Positions 21,062 to 30,948 of a DNA stretch of 64,000 nucleotides are shown in pieces. The notes under the pieces are model-generated. The model was not told the DNA's origin. It searched no databases and saw only the letters and a program-made list of their open reading frames with translations. This DNA is from Saccharomycopsis malanga (Eukaryota > Ascomycota > Saccharomycetes > Ascoideales > Saccharomycopsidaceae), in assembly GCA_004014935.1 (NCBI GenBank), contig CP025326.1, positions 1,426,001 to 1,490,000 on the forward strand, read 5' to 3'. The position numbers and the translations under genes were made by a program. Every line of letters starts with the position of its first letter. The first letter of the stretch is position 1.

Positions 21062-22588
21062 TCAACCATCAACAATCAGATCGTTCGCAAACTCTTTATG
21101 TTCCACTTCTCTTTTTGCCTCAATTTCCTCAGTGATCTCTTCCAATTCCCTGGAGTAATTCTTTGATGGTTTCCAGCCTGGAATAAAATAAGGAGCTTCG
21201 TTCCAATACTCGTCCATTGATTCCAAAGGAATTCTTCTAGTTTCAGGCAAGAAAGCCCAAAAGAATAAAGCGTTTGTGAATCCGCAAAATATAAAAAGAT
21301 AATAATATTTCCAGCCAACGCTTTTCATGGCTTTGTCAGTAACTTGGCCAATCATGGTATTGAATAAAAATGAGACTGCTGTGGCAATAGCAACTCCTTT
21401 TGATCTCATTTCCAAATTGAAAGACTCTGCAGGTATGACCCAAGAAAGGGGCCCAACTCCAAACGAGAATATGAAATTGTAAATCCAAGTGCTAGCAATA
21501 AAGCCAATCTGAGCTCCTCTGTTGGACGTCTTTTCTGCTGGGAAAAGTGCTAAAAGAATGGCACCTACCATGAAACACACACCGCACCCAGCATTACATA
21601 CAATAAGCACCCATCTTCTACCACTGTGGTCAATAAGCATCACACACAAGGCTTGGGCAATCAAAGCTATGATAGAGTTGATAGACTGGTACAATAGTGT
21701 CTTTCCCGTGCTGAGACCAATGTTGGCAAATATGGTTGGCGAATAATACTGGATTGCAGAAACCCCGGTAAGTTGAACAGAGGCTTGTAAAGCAACACTA
21801 ATGATAAGACGTCTGGAGCGGTCTTTGGTTTTAAGAAGACCAAACCATCCTATTTTTGGCTGAGAACGTTCATATTCTACCTCGGCTACAATTTGGTCGT
21901 ATTGTGCCTTAGTGACCGCATCCTCGGTGTTTCCTTTGGAATTCAACTTTGCAAGAACATGAAGAGCTCTATCGTTCTTTTGATTTGCAATTAGCCAACG
22001 AGGAGATTCTGGAAGAAAATGTGTTGCAAAAAAAAGAATTCCAATTGGAACAACTTGCAAACCCAAAGGAACACGAAATTGATTCTCGCTACCTTTCAAT
22101 CCTAAATAACAGCCATAAGAAATCCAAGAGCTACTCAATGCTCCAATTCCCAAGAAAAATTGCTGGAGCGAAGTCACCGTACCTCTGATGGAGGGTGTAA
22201 CAATTTCAGCATTGTAAAGAGGAATGGACATACAAAGTGTGCCAACAGCTATACCTGCAATAAATCTTCCTGCTAAAAGCATACCAATATTGGTACAACC
22301 AGCTTGTAAACAGCCTCCTAAAGTGAACACAACACAAGCAATGCTAATGGTGTATTTTCTGCCAACCCAATCTGAAATACCACCAGCAAATAATGCCCCA
22401 AAAAACGCACCACCCGTAAATAACGACACCACTGCTCCAATTTCTCCACTATTAGGCGAAAACTTACCTATAAATGTCTCTGAGGCAACAACCTGGGCAA
22501 TCACCGACAAGTCATAACCATAGGCAAAACTTCCAATTGTTGCAAAACAGCATATAAGAAACTGATAAACTTTGGGATTGAGTGACAT
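21062..22588 (-). CDS. MFS sugar/H+ symporter, probably pentose-type
   Basis: 508 aa, 12 predicted membrane helices. Sugar-porter signatures in order: GYDLSVIAQV in helix 1, DWVGRKYT between helices 2 and 3, AGRFIAGIAVG, LPESPRWLI ahead of the central loop, QLTGVSAIQYYSP in helix 7, HSGRRW, WVIPAESFNLEMRSKG and the final PETRRIPLESMDEYW. The central and C-terminal hydrophilic parts are of normal length. It is divergently arranged with a GH51 alpha-L-arabinofuranosidase across 718 bp, so L-arabinose or an arabino-oligosaccharide is a reasonable substrate guess; the sequence alone does not settle the sugar. The ATG at 22588 begins just before helix 1 and is the only plausible start. Confidence 0.88.
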   Translation of the reverse strand: MSLNPKVYQFLICCFATIGSFAYGYDLSVIAQVVASETFIGKFSPNSGEIGAVVSLFTGGAFFGALFAGGISDWVGRKYTISIACVVFTLGGCLQAGCTNIGMLLAGRFIAGIAVGTLCMSIPLYNAEIVTPSIRGTVTSLQQFFLGIGALSSSWISYGCYLGLKGSENQFRVPLGLQVVPIGILFFATHFLPESPRWLIANQKNDRALHVLAKLNSKGNTEDAVTKAQYDQIVAEVEYERSQPKIGWFGLLKTKDRSRRLIISVALQASVQLTGVSAIQYYSPTIFANIGLSTGKTLLYQSINSIIALIAQALCVMLIDHSGRRWVLIVCNAGCGVCFMVGAILLALFPAEKTSNRGAQIGFIASTWIYNFIFSFGVGPLSWVIPAESFNLEMRSKGVAIATAVSFLFNTMIGQVTDKAMKSVGWKYYYLFIFCGFTNALFFWAFLPETRRIPLESMDEYWNEAPYFIPGWKPSKNYSRELEEITEEIEAKREVEHKEFANDLIVDG

Positions 22589-23306
22589 ATTTTATCAGGC
22601 TTTTTCCAACAGTCACTACTTTTGTCGATAACACCCTATCTTCTTAGTTTTCAAACCGCAAAAAATTTATAAAGGTACAATAGAAAAATCAAAAAGCTTA
22701 AAAACCAACTTGTCAAACGACTAAATTATGCCTATTGTTGAATATTGACATTAAAGGGCATTATATATAGTCATGTCAAAAGTCCCTTGACACCATGATG
22801 CATTACCATGCAACAATCATGCATATATGCATGTATATTGTGGGGTGCGTCCAGATGCATGAGGATAGCCAAGGAGCACTAGTACGCTAGATGTGCCGCT
22901 ATCGTCTTCTCTTGTAGGCCAAAGTGTGCATCTACGTCATTACAGTGGGCAGGCGAGTGTATACTAATCTTTAATTTGGAAGCAAGTTGTAGGTTTAGGG
23001 CACAATGCCGAAACCTGCGGTCATCAACAGCAGTAACTTTATCAACATTATTGCTAAACAGGCCAATGTATTATTCCCGATTTGGAAGATTTCTAGATAT
23101 GGTATTTAGTTTAAAGCATGGTAAGACTTTTGAGGTCAATATAGACTATTTTCTGTTGAGTTTGACGGTTGAGGGGAACAGGACGATCTATAGCTTGTAA
23201 TGTTTGGTAAAGGTTGTTCGGGATACCAGTTATAAATATTTAGGTGTTTGGTTCATGACCATTTGTTTTAGTCTTGAAAACTTTATCAGTTTAACCTCTT
23301 TTGAAA
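22589..23306. promoter_or_regulatory. Divergent promoter, sugar transporter / arabinofuranosidase
   Basis: 718 bp. At 22840-22845 is GTGGGG preceded by the A/T run TATATT, the classical Mig1 (glucose repressor) layout. Around it are four ATGCAT words (22797-22861), two of which form the perfect 16-bp palindrome CATGCATATATGCATG at 22818-22833. A TATA-like ATATATAG lies at 22762-22769. A 75-codon plus-strand frame (22976-23200) is taken as chance. Confidence 0.6.
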
Positions 23307-24878
23307 ATGACGGTTTACGGGCAGACTGTCAGGGAGGTCGAATCTCTCGGAGAGAGCAGTATTAATATTGACCCAGAAAGAAAGCTTGCTTCTGTTGATG
23401 AGCGTATTTATTCTGGTTTTGTTGAGCATTTAGGAAGATGCATTTATGGGGGGTTGGTTGATTATTCTTCGAGTCCCAAGACAAAAGTAACAGAAAAAGG
23501 ACATCGTGTTGATGTAAGCAAAGCTATCAAAGACCTCAACATGCCAGTTGTCAGATGGCCAGGAGGCAATTTCGTCTCTTCATATCATTGGGTCGATGGA
23601 GTAGGTCCTAAAAAAGATAGACCCAGAAGACCGGAGCTAGCTTGGTTAGGTGAGGAAAGCAACGAGTTTGGAACAGACGAGTTCATTGAATGGTGTCGCG
23701 AGATGAACATTGAGCCATATTTCTGTTTGAATATGGGAACGGGTACTCTTGATGAAGCCCTAGCTTGGGTCGAGTATTGTAATTCTTCGGCTAATACGTA
23801 TTACGCCAATTTGCGGAGAAAAAACGGACACCAAGAACCTTACAATGTAAAGTATTGGAGTTTGGGGAACGAAGTTTGGGGTCCATGGCAGGTGGGCCAA
23901 AGCACCAAAGAAGATTATTGCAAAAAAGCTGCCGAGTGGGCCAAAGCACTCAAATTACTTGATCCTTCAATCGAGTTGGTAAGTTGTGGTTGTACTGGTG
24001 TAGACAATTGGGACCACTATGTTTTAGACAAGATGGTCAATTGGGTTGATTATCATTCTATTCACATCTACACAGCTAACGACGATTATATGAAAAATGT
24101 ATGCGGTCCAGCTGCTGCGGAAACCGCAATCCAAGTTACCAAAAACTTGATTGATTTGGCTACTATCCAACATCCTCCTGTGGCAAATGGTGTGAATTCC
24201 TTCGACACTGTCAAAAGAAAGGTGAAAATCTGTTTTGACGAATGGAACGTTTGGGACCCAACAAGAGCAGACGGAACAAAAGGTGCCGAGGAACAATACA
24301 CTCTAAGCGATGCTCTTGCTGTTGCTTCATGGCTAAATGTATTTGTTCGACAAAGCGAAGCTTTGGGCATGTGCAATATAGCCCAAGTGGTCAATGTCAT
24401 AGCACCAATAATGACCAATGATACAGGGTTGTTTCTTCAGACTACATACCATCCTCTCAAGCTATTTTCAAACTATATGAGAAACGGCCATGCTTTGAAC
24501 CTTCATGTAGAAACAACATTTTACAAAGGAGCCACTGGTAACAACGATGGTCTTTACACATGGGTCCAAGGAAACTTTAATGTGCCAATCCTCGACGTCA
24601 GCGCTGTTCAAAGAAAAGATGTTAACAAAACATATATTGCCGTTGTCAATAGAAGCGAAACCGACACTGCAAAAACCACAATACGGTTTTCAAACATTGT
24701 ACAAAAGATTTTTAAATGGACATTATACCATGATGATATCTCGGCTTATAATGATTTCAGTAACCCTATAAATGTCGCTTTGAAAGAAGAAAATGTGAGT
24801 TTCGCACAAGACGAGAATAAGAGTATTACATTTGAGTTTTTGAAACATTCATTCACTCTCTTAGAAGCTACTTATTAG
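23307..24878 (+). CDS. Intracellular alpha-L-arabinofuranosidase, GH51
   Basis: 523 aa from ATG 23307 (MTVYGQTVREVESLGESS); no signal peptide, so cytosolic. A catalytic (beta/alpha)8 barrel is followed by a C-terminal beta domain. Key motifs: VEHLGRCIYGG near the start, VRWPGGNFVSSYHW, LNMGTGTLDEA, acid/base Glu189 in WSLGNEVWGPW, and nucleophile Glu312 in ICFDEWNVW, all as in GH51. It would release terminal L-arabinose from arabino-oligosaccharides taken into the cell, feeding the arabinose-xylulose pathway. It pairs with the divergently transcribed sugar transporter. GH51 enzymes are unusual in budding yeasts; base composition is slightly richer than the flanks but codon use looks native. 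Confidence 0.93.
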   Translation: MTVYGQTVREVESLGESSINIDPERKLASVDERIYSGFVEHLGRCIYGGLVDYSSSPKTKVTEKGHRVDVSKAIKDLNMPVVRWPGGNFVSSYHWVDGVGPKKDRPRRPELAWLGEESNEFGTDEFIEWCREMNIEPYFCLNMGTGTLDEALAWVEYCNSSANTYYANLRRKNGHQEPYNVKYWSLGNEVWGPWQVGQSTKEDYCKKAAEWAKALKLLDPSIELVSCGCTGVDNWDHYVLDKMVNWVDYHSIHIYTANDDYMKNVCGPAAAETAIQVTKNLIDLATIQHPPVANGVNSFDTVKRKVKICFDEWNVWDPTRADGTKGAEEQYTLSDALAVASWLNVFVRQSEALGMCNIAQVVNVIAPIMTNDTGLFLQTTYHPLKLFSNYMRNGHALNLHVETTFYKGATGNNDGLYTWVQGNFNVPILDVSAVQRKDVNKTYIAVVNRSETDTAKTTIRFSNIVQKIFKWTLYHDDISAYNDFSNPINVALKEENVSFAQDENKSITFEFLKHSFTLLEATY

Positions 24879-25237
24879 TTTCAACAAATTACCAATCACT
24901 ATATAGTTGTATCACTTATAATTGCCATTCGACAAACTACATAACAGACCAAAATAAAATCTTACATTGGAAATCAATGCAAACAAAACTAGTATTCTAA
25001 AGTCTAAATCTGCTCAACCAACATTAAAATCAAACTTCCTCTAGACAATTAACTACCATCTTCATCTGATTATAAGCACCATATGGTGACTAGTATTAGT
25101 AATTACCAGGTAACCCCTTGATTAGTCAGCGATGCAGTGTGGCGCTTGCTCTTGCTTTGGAGTGCACGAGCCATTATCCAAGCGCCGAGAGGTGAAGATA
25201 TATAAGAGGATCAAGGCAAATAGAAGAATGGAGAAAG
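24879..25237. promoter_or_regulatory. Glutaredoxin promoter with AP-1-type sites and TATA box
   Basis: Between the GH51 stop and the glutaredoxin start. TTAGTAA (25096-25102) and TTAGTCAGC (25122-25130) fit Yap1/Cap1 oxidative-stress elements. GCAGTGTGGCGC follows at 25134-25145. TATATAAG at 25199-25206 is a good TATA box, only 32 bp before the first possible in-frame ATG. Confidence 0.6.
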
Positions 25238-25698
<461 letters not shown>

Positions 25699-26196
25699 GC
25701 CGGCAAATGTTATTTTGCTGAATCATAAGTTTTTCTATAATAATGTTTCTTGGTTAGATTAATAAACTAATAATGATATATATTTCGAGCCCAGTACATA
25801 TCAGTTTCGTATATCCGCGCCATGTTTAAAGAAACTTGGTAAAGCCCAGTGGGGAAACCCCAATCATGTACTTTTCATAATAGTTGGCTCAATAAACTAG
25901 TATTTTTTAGTAAAACGTACAGCTACAAAGGTTCATGTGTAGAAAATGTGTATAAGCCGTAAAAAAGGGACCAAATGGTATAGCAAAGAAAAGTTTGTTT
26001 ATCAAAGAAGATGACCAAAAAAACAAAAAAAAAGAAAAAAACATTAAACGAGCGTAAGGTTGGCATAACAGTCATGAAACAGACAAAATCTATATAATCA
26101 AACCTTGAAAAGAACTAAAAAGCTAACATGATCGTAACGAGCGTGAATGGATATTCTTGTAGTTTTTCAAAAACTCAACAACTAAAAATAAAACAG
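25699..26196. other. Intergenic between glutaredoxin and coiled-coil gene (convergent)
   Basis: About 500 bp holding repeat copy A, then A-rich sequence (26000-26045). Nothing else seen. Confidence 0.5.
25776..25870 (+). repeat. Dispersed repeat, copy A
   Basis: About 95 bp starting at an AT-rich edge then TTCGAGCCCAGTACAT and ending near CCCCAATCATGTAC. Close to copy C (50651-50745) and less so to copy B (28572-28665). It lies 78 bp after the glutaredoxin stop, same strand. Family unknown. Confidence 0.75.
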
Positions 26197-27573
26197 TTAA
26201 AAATAATAGGTTGATTTGGGACGTGGAGACACTTTATGAATTTGGTTTTGGCAATAAGATACCAAGGAATGCCTTTTAACGGAACTTGATAACGAAGAAT
26301 TCGACGGTTTCATGTTGAAATCATCAGCTTCATCTCTTACAACATAATATTGGCTTTTGCTCAATCTCCGAGAATGGTTCTTATATGGGGCAGCGCTTTT
26401 AGACTTGTTCATTGAGAGCAAGCTGGCGTTGGAGCCTTTTCTTCTCAACGTCTTGTAAAAGTGTTCGTTTCTTTGCAAGTCTGCTGGGCCCTCAGTCAAA
26501 GGCTCGTCACTATCGACAAGCACACTTCCAGCCTGCAGTTTGACTCTTCCTAGGGTAAAGTGGGTGAACTCAGGGGTATCAGGGGTGATTGGAGGAAATG
26601 AATAGTTATGGCAATCGACATTTTCACGACTGTCAAAAGCAGATTTTGCATTCAGAGAAAAATGTGACGAAGAAGCAGGAGTACTGGAGTCAACAAGATT
26701 AGGTAATGAGCCACTCAAAAGATCATTCAGAATGTCTTGAGAATCTGTCAAGTTGTCAAAGTTTATGTTTAATGAAAAAACAGAGTTTCCCCCGTCTTGT
26801 TCGTCATTATCATTGACAGACAAACAAGATTCTCTTTGACTATCATTGGTTTTAGATGCATCCATCTGTTTAGATCTGTCTACAAAAGAAGTTTCTGCAG
26901 TGACCATACTATCCTGTCTTTCATGGTTTCCATGTGTTTCTTGTTCTTGATCCACAGCCATGGAAATGTCACGCATTTCCTGTTCCAATTCGGCTAATTG
27001 ACGTGCCAACTTTGCATTTTGCATTTCCTTCAATTTGAGCTTTTCCAACAATGACTTGTTAGTTTCCTCAAACGTCGACTGCAAGTCTAACTCTGTATTG
27101 GACTTTGTAAGCTCATTGTTCTGCATGGAAAATAATGATTGGCCACTATAGTTCGAGTACGATGTCATACTAGACATGTTTCTACGGTGACTTCTTGGTG
27201 GAACAAGTAAGACACCTGATGATGAACGTTCGCCGCGGAACATAGCCTCCTGATTGTACGCCTCATCGTTTATATCGTGATTGTCGGTTATACCAGCCTT
27301 TTCCGCAATCGTAGCACTTAGTTCATCCACAAATACCATTGAATGACATCTGCTTTTTTCCAACTTGAGCTGATGTTGTAAAACATCCAATTTGGCCTTG
27401 AGAACAGGCACTTGAAGAGCTTCGTTCTTGAGACGACATATTTCTTCAGTTAGATATTGGACTCTGTCTTGGTCTGTGCCGGATTTCGCAAAGTTACTAT
27501 AATGTTTTTTGAGTCTTGGGTTCTGCCCATTGGAACTTGCCCCAAGCTTCTCTTTGATTTTGTAAAATATCAT
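26197..27573 (-). CDS. Coiled-coil, Ser-rich protein of unknown function
   Basis: 458 aa, ATG at 27573, uninterrupted. Not recognised. Two coiled-coil stretches are visible: residues 38-78 (VQYLTEEICRLKNEALQVPV onward) and 152-212 (LEKLKLKEMQNAKLARQLAE region). Between and after them the chain is Ser/Asn/Asp-rich and probably disordered. The C-terminal 100 residues are basic with several kinase-type sites (RRKGS, RRLS, KRHS) and several SP/TP pairs (ITPDTPEF, VSPRPKS). This make-up fits a phospho-regulated scaffold, for instance in polarity or cell-cycle control, but that is only a guess from composition. Confidence 0.75.
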   Translation of the reverse strand: MIFYKIKEKLGASSNGQNPRLKKHYSNFAKSGTDQDRVQYLTEEICRLKNEALQVPVLKAKLDVLQHQLKLEKSRCHSMVFVDELSATIAEKAGITDNHDINDEAYNQEAMFRGERSSSGVLLVPPRSHRRNMSSMTSYSNYSGQSLFSMQNNELTKSNTELDLQSTFEETNKSLLEKLKLKEMQNAKLARQLAELEQEMRDISMAVDQEQETHGNHERQDSMVTAETSFVDRSKQMDASKTNDSQRESCLSVNDNDEQDGGNSVFSLNINFDNLTDSQDILNDLLSGSLPNLVDSSTPASSSHFSLNAKSAFDSRENVDCHNYSFPPITPDTPEFTHFTLGRVKLQAGSVLVDSDEPLTEGPADLQRNEHFYKTLRRKGSNASLLSMNKSKSAAPYKNHSRRLSKSQYYVVRDEADDFNMKPSNSSLSSSVKRHSLVSYCQNQIHKVSPRPKSTYYF

Positions 27574-28432
27574 TTGATCTTTGAAATTTCAGTTTTCTAA
27601 TGTTTTCCGTATTTCGATATCTCTATCAACGTTCCACTATTGAATAATATCTCCTGTAATACCAATTGAACACAATCTGCCAAACTGACCAAAAGAATTA
27701 CATGGCTCAACCAAAAAATGTGGGAATCTAGTAGAACATATATTTCAGGCCATTCAGGGATATATTTAGTACCGCCTCTGCATGGCTGTGCACTCCGTAT
27801 GCGTTGGCCTGCGTCAGACTGCATACACCTCAGCCAAAAGTGACGCAGTGGCTATAAATAGAGAGCAACCGTCCTGCGTCTCAATGTATAATTCAGTGGG
27901 TGTATGTGAGCGTAGGTAAGAGTCACAATCTTGGACAGGTATATAGGTGCTATTCAGATCACCATAGCACCGCAATGTCTACGCCTGAACCTGGTTCTGA
28001 TCGACACTAGAGCGAAAATGGATGGGATTTGCTTGAAAACGGAGTGTCAGAGTACTGTTGGGGTGGGGCCAGATCATAAAGGTTAGGCAAAGAGAAAACC
28101 AGGGAGTGAGTGGTGAAGAGTGTAGAAATGTAATGAAGGGAAATATCTATGAGGTATAGATGGACAGTAGTATGCTAAAAATAGTAGGAAACTGTAAAGA
28201 AGGTTTTAGAAATTTATGGCTTTCAAGTAGAATTGGAAAAGAAAAATTTTGCTGAGGTAATATAACAAAACGCTAAAGATGGCAGGAGGTTAGATGGTTG
28301 AAAGACTGGCTAATCTGTGAATATTTAAAGTTGTGAGAGAAATATGAAAGGAGGAACGAAATGTAGTATAAAGAAATGAATAGTAATTTGAGTTGTACCT
28401 TCAACCGAAAAACAAGGAGTAATCAGTTGTAA

Positions 28433-28502
28433 AGAATACTAGAACTTTCATAAACTAGTCAAAAAGTATTCAAAAACTACTTTATGAAAGTTCTAGTATT
28501 CT
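28433..28502. repeat. Perfect 22-bp inverted repeat with 26-bp loop
   Basis: Left arm 28433-28454 begins AGAATACTAGAACTTTC; right arm 28481-28502 is its exact reverse complement. The loop is A-rich. As DNA it can extrude a cruciform; as RNA it makes a strong hairpin. It could be a palindromic transposon relic or a transcript-end structure. Confidence 0.9.
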
Positions 28503-28571
28503 GATCAAACTGTTTATTAAAGCAGGTTATACACAAACATTCTAGATTGCTATAAAATGATAATATTAATA

Positions 28572-28665
28572 TCATATATTTCGAGCCTGGTACTTTTCAG
28601 ATTTGTATATACGCGCTATGTCTAAAGGGACTTGGTAGAACTTAATGAGGAAGCACTACTGGGCC
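28572..28665 (+). repeat. Dispersed repeat, copy B (diverged)
   Basis: Shares TTCGAGCC, then TCAG, TATATACGCGCTATGTCTAAA (split by no gap) and ACTTGGTAGAA with copies A and C, but diverges after about 75 bp. It lies 122 bp beyond the LSB5 stop, in opposite orientation to that gene. Confidence 0.65.
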
Positions 28666-28786
28666 GGATGGCTCAGTGACAACTTTTTATAAAAATTACA
28701 TTAACAAATGCTAATGTATGACATTTACAAGGCACAGGACAAGTTCATAAAAGGAAAATTTAATATTACATAAACTAATAAAAGTA

Positions 28787-30003
28787 TTAATCTTTAACCT
28801 TGTTTCGGTCGGCAAAAGGATTGTCCTCGTCGTCATCTTCAGATTCGTAGTTGTTGACCAGATATTCTTCTTCAGAATCGCCTGTTCTGGTTGTGGCTGC
28901 ACCTGTTGCCAAAGACTCGTCGTCAGACTCGCTAATAAAACCGCTACCACGGGCTTTGCTAGTCTTGTCATCATCACTCAATGGTTTTGAGTAGTCGGAG
29001 AACTTTTGCAAAGCCTCGACCAACTCGTCGTTTGCATGGATCAATAAGCCAAGATAATGACCTTCATTGATCAATTGCAAATAACGTAAGATTTTTCTTC
29101 TAATCTGGCGACACTTGTCAAAATTAATTGTACAACGGTCACTGTCAATGGCTAGTTCGCCACGCTTTCTATCCAAGGATTCAAGATCGTTTTTCAATAT
29201 CAAAGAACTTGAAGTGGCATCGGCTAGTAACCGATTGAGTTCTGGAGCTGCTTTTTTCAAATCAATCTTTGGAATCTCGTAAGCTCTATCCAAATCATTG
29301 TTTGACCCTGCTACGCGTGCCCTTTGAACTGCAGTCAAGTTTCGGTTATCAGAGGTACGACCTTCAGAAATGCTGTTGATTTCATCGTCTGTAAAGTCGT
29401 CAGCAGTATCATTCATAAATTGAGGCACCTCTCTATTACGATGACGGCTACCACCACCAATAGCAGCACTATTATTCTTTGGCTTATAGTATTGTTTAGC
29501 ATACCTGTTCAATGCCACCAACTCTGCATACTTTGGATCCTGAGAAAACTCGCTGTTCCATCCAATGACCATTGCTATCAACTTCTTTCTTACACGCGGC
29601 ACAACATTGTCATCAGACATCATGAGCCTGAGCCTTTCCAAAAGCCTGCTGTCGTTGTACAAAGGAGTCAAGGGCTTGCCACCATTTGATACAAGAAGTT
29701 CAAGCACTATAAGTGCACGATATTGAACCGAAGGAGATCCATATTTGAGCTTTTTTCTTATGGCACGGGCGGCTTCAATGGCGCTAATCATCTGTTAGTA
29801 TTTGTAGTATAATACAATTGAATATATCCCTACAATCGACATTGTCTCGTAACATACCCTTCATCTCTTTGGATTTTTATTGTTTCTAAAAGCCCTGGTA
29901 ACTGAATTTCAGGTTCAAACTCTTCCACTGCCTTCTCAGTAAGCAACTGATTGATAGCTGCAGTAACAGCCGTAAATGGCTTGTCATCGCTGAAAAACCC
30001 CAT
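28787..30003 (-). CDS. LSB5: LSB5, VHS/GAT-domain endocytic adaptor, two exons
   Basis: Exon 1 is 30003-29858 (MGFFSDDKPFTAVTAAINQL), exon 2 is 29783-28787; together 380 aa. Intron 29857-29784 (74 nt): GTATGT, TACTAAC, acceptor TTAG. The junction reads RDEGAIEAARAIRKKLKYG, the expected VHS helix. VHS domain about residues 5-145 (LYNDSRLLERLRLM, WNSEFS), GAT-like helices about 225-310, then an acidic tail with YLVNNYESEDDDEDNPFA, whose NPF is an EH-domain ligand. Yeast Lsb5 (354 aa) links Las17/WASP, Sla1 and ubiquitin at actin patches during endocytosis. Splicing is inferred from the signals and frame continuity. Confidence 0.9.
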
Positions 30004-30948
30004 CAAAAAATGTTGTACTAATTAATATATTCTCAACGCTATAAAAACACACTGCCGCCTTGATTATCCTTACTAAAAAGGCATCTCCGAAGCTTATTGT
30101 CACTCTTATGACAAGTGTGATGAGTGATTTCTTATCGCAACACTTGTTACCCGGAGCGTCTATCAAATGATACTGTATACGTCATGGAGTCTTCATATAC
30201 TTATATAGTATATATATACTAGTATCTAATCGTATCATCGGTGTAAACTTCTATATGCTTCTAATCCTATGCATCAGTGGTAAAATTTTATATATGCTTC
30301 AAACTCTATGGTCTGATCGACTAGATATCTTAAAAAAAACCCTTATTCTATGTTTTACTCTTCTTCCAATTCCTCTCTTTGATCTCCTTATTTCATTTAC
30401 TAATTCCTATTGGCTAGATTTATCAGGCAATGCTCAAACCGTTGAAGTTGCCTATTTCCGTTATCTTTACGAATCTACACAGTGGCCTATAGTCTTCCAT
30501 TAACCTTTCGGGCATCACTATTTAAGTCTCTTTCCTCCTTTATTTCGGACCTTCTATTTTTTTATATAATGAGGTATCTTTTTTTATCCATTCAATACAA
30601 ACCCATCTTAATATTCCACTAATGGATTTAGATAGTAAATCACTATACTAATATTTAGAGAGTAAATCACCGTACTAATATCTATCGTATTTAAATAGTA
30701 CATCACTAAACTAATATCTATTGTATTCTGATAATAAATTGTGTAAACAGTTCAAGTTGAAAAATAAATTTTTTTGAAAGTGTCTGTCCATTCAAAATCC
30801 ATAACATGGCGCAGTTACCAAGTGGTGTCATCAAGATTTAACCATTAAAATCTGTGTAAATGTATTACTATTAGTATATTGCAAATCTATAATATATTTA
30901 ACGTAGTAAAGAAGGAACTGAAAAGATAGCTAAAAAATAATAACAGGT
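30004..30948. other. Intergenic between LSB5 and chitin synthase
   Basis: 945 bp, AT-rich: the LSB5 promoter and the chitin synthase 3' flank. TA-rich stretch at 30197-30222. An imperfect tandem repeat lies at 30634-30730. The 82-codon frame at 30255-30503 (plus) looks like chance. Confidence 0.5.
30634..30730. repeat. Imperfect tandem repeat, three units
   Basis: AGTAAATCAC or AGTACATCAC begins at 30634, 30661 and 30697, each followed by ACTAATAT. Spacing is 27 then 36 bp. Confidence 0.65.

Larger units (their letters stand above)
27574..28786. other. Repeat-bearing intergenic region
   Basis: 1.2 kb between the divergently placed coiled-coil gene and the LSB5 3' end. The first part (27780-28080) is less AT-rich and contains a TATA-like GCTATAAATAG at 27850-27860. 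The second half holds a perfect 22-bp inverted repeat (28433-28502) and dispersed repeat copy B. No coding sequence seen. Confidence 0.5.

Noticed and set aside
28660-28680. GGATGGCTCAGTGAC, resembling a tRNA 5' end
   Set aside because: No anticodon arm or B box follows, so not a tRNA gene.
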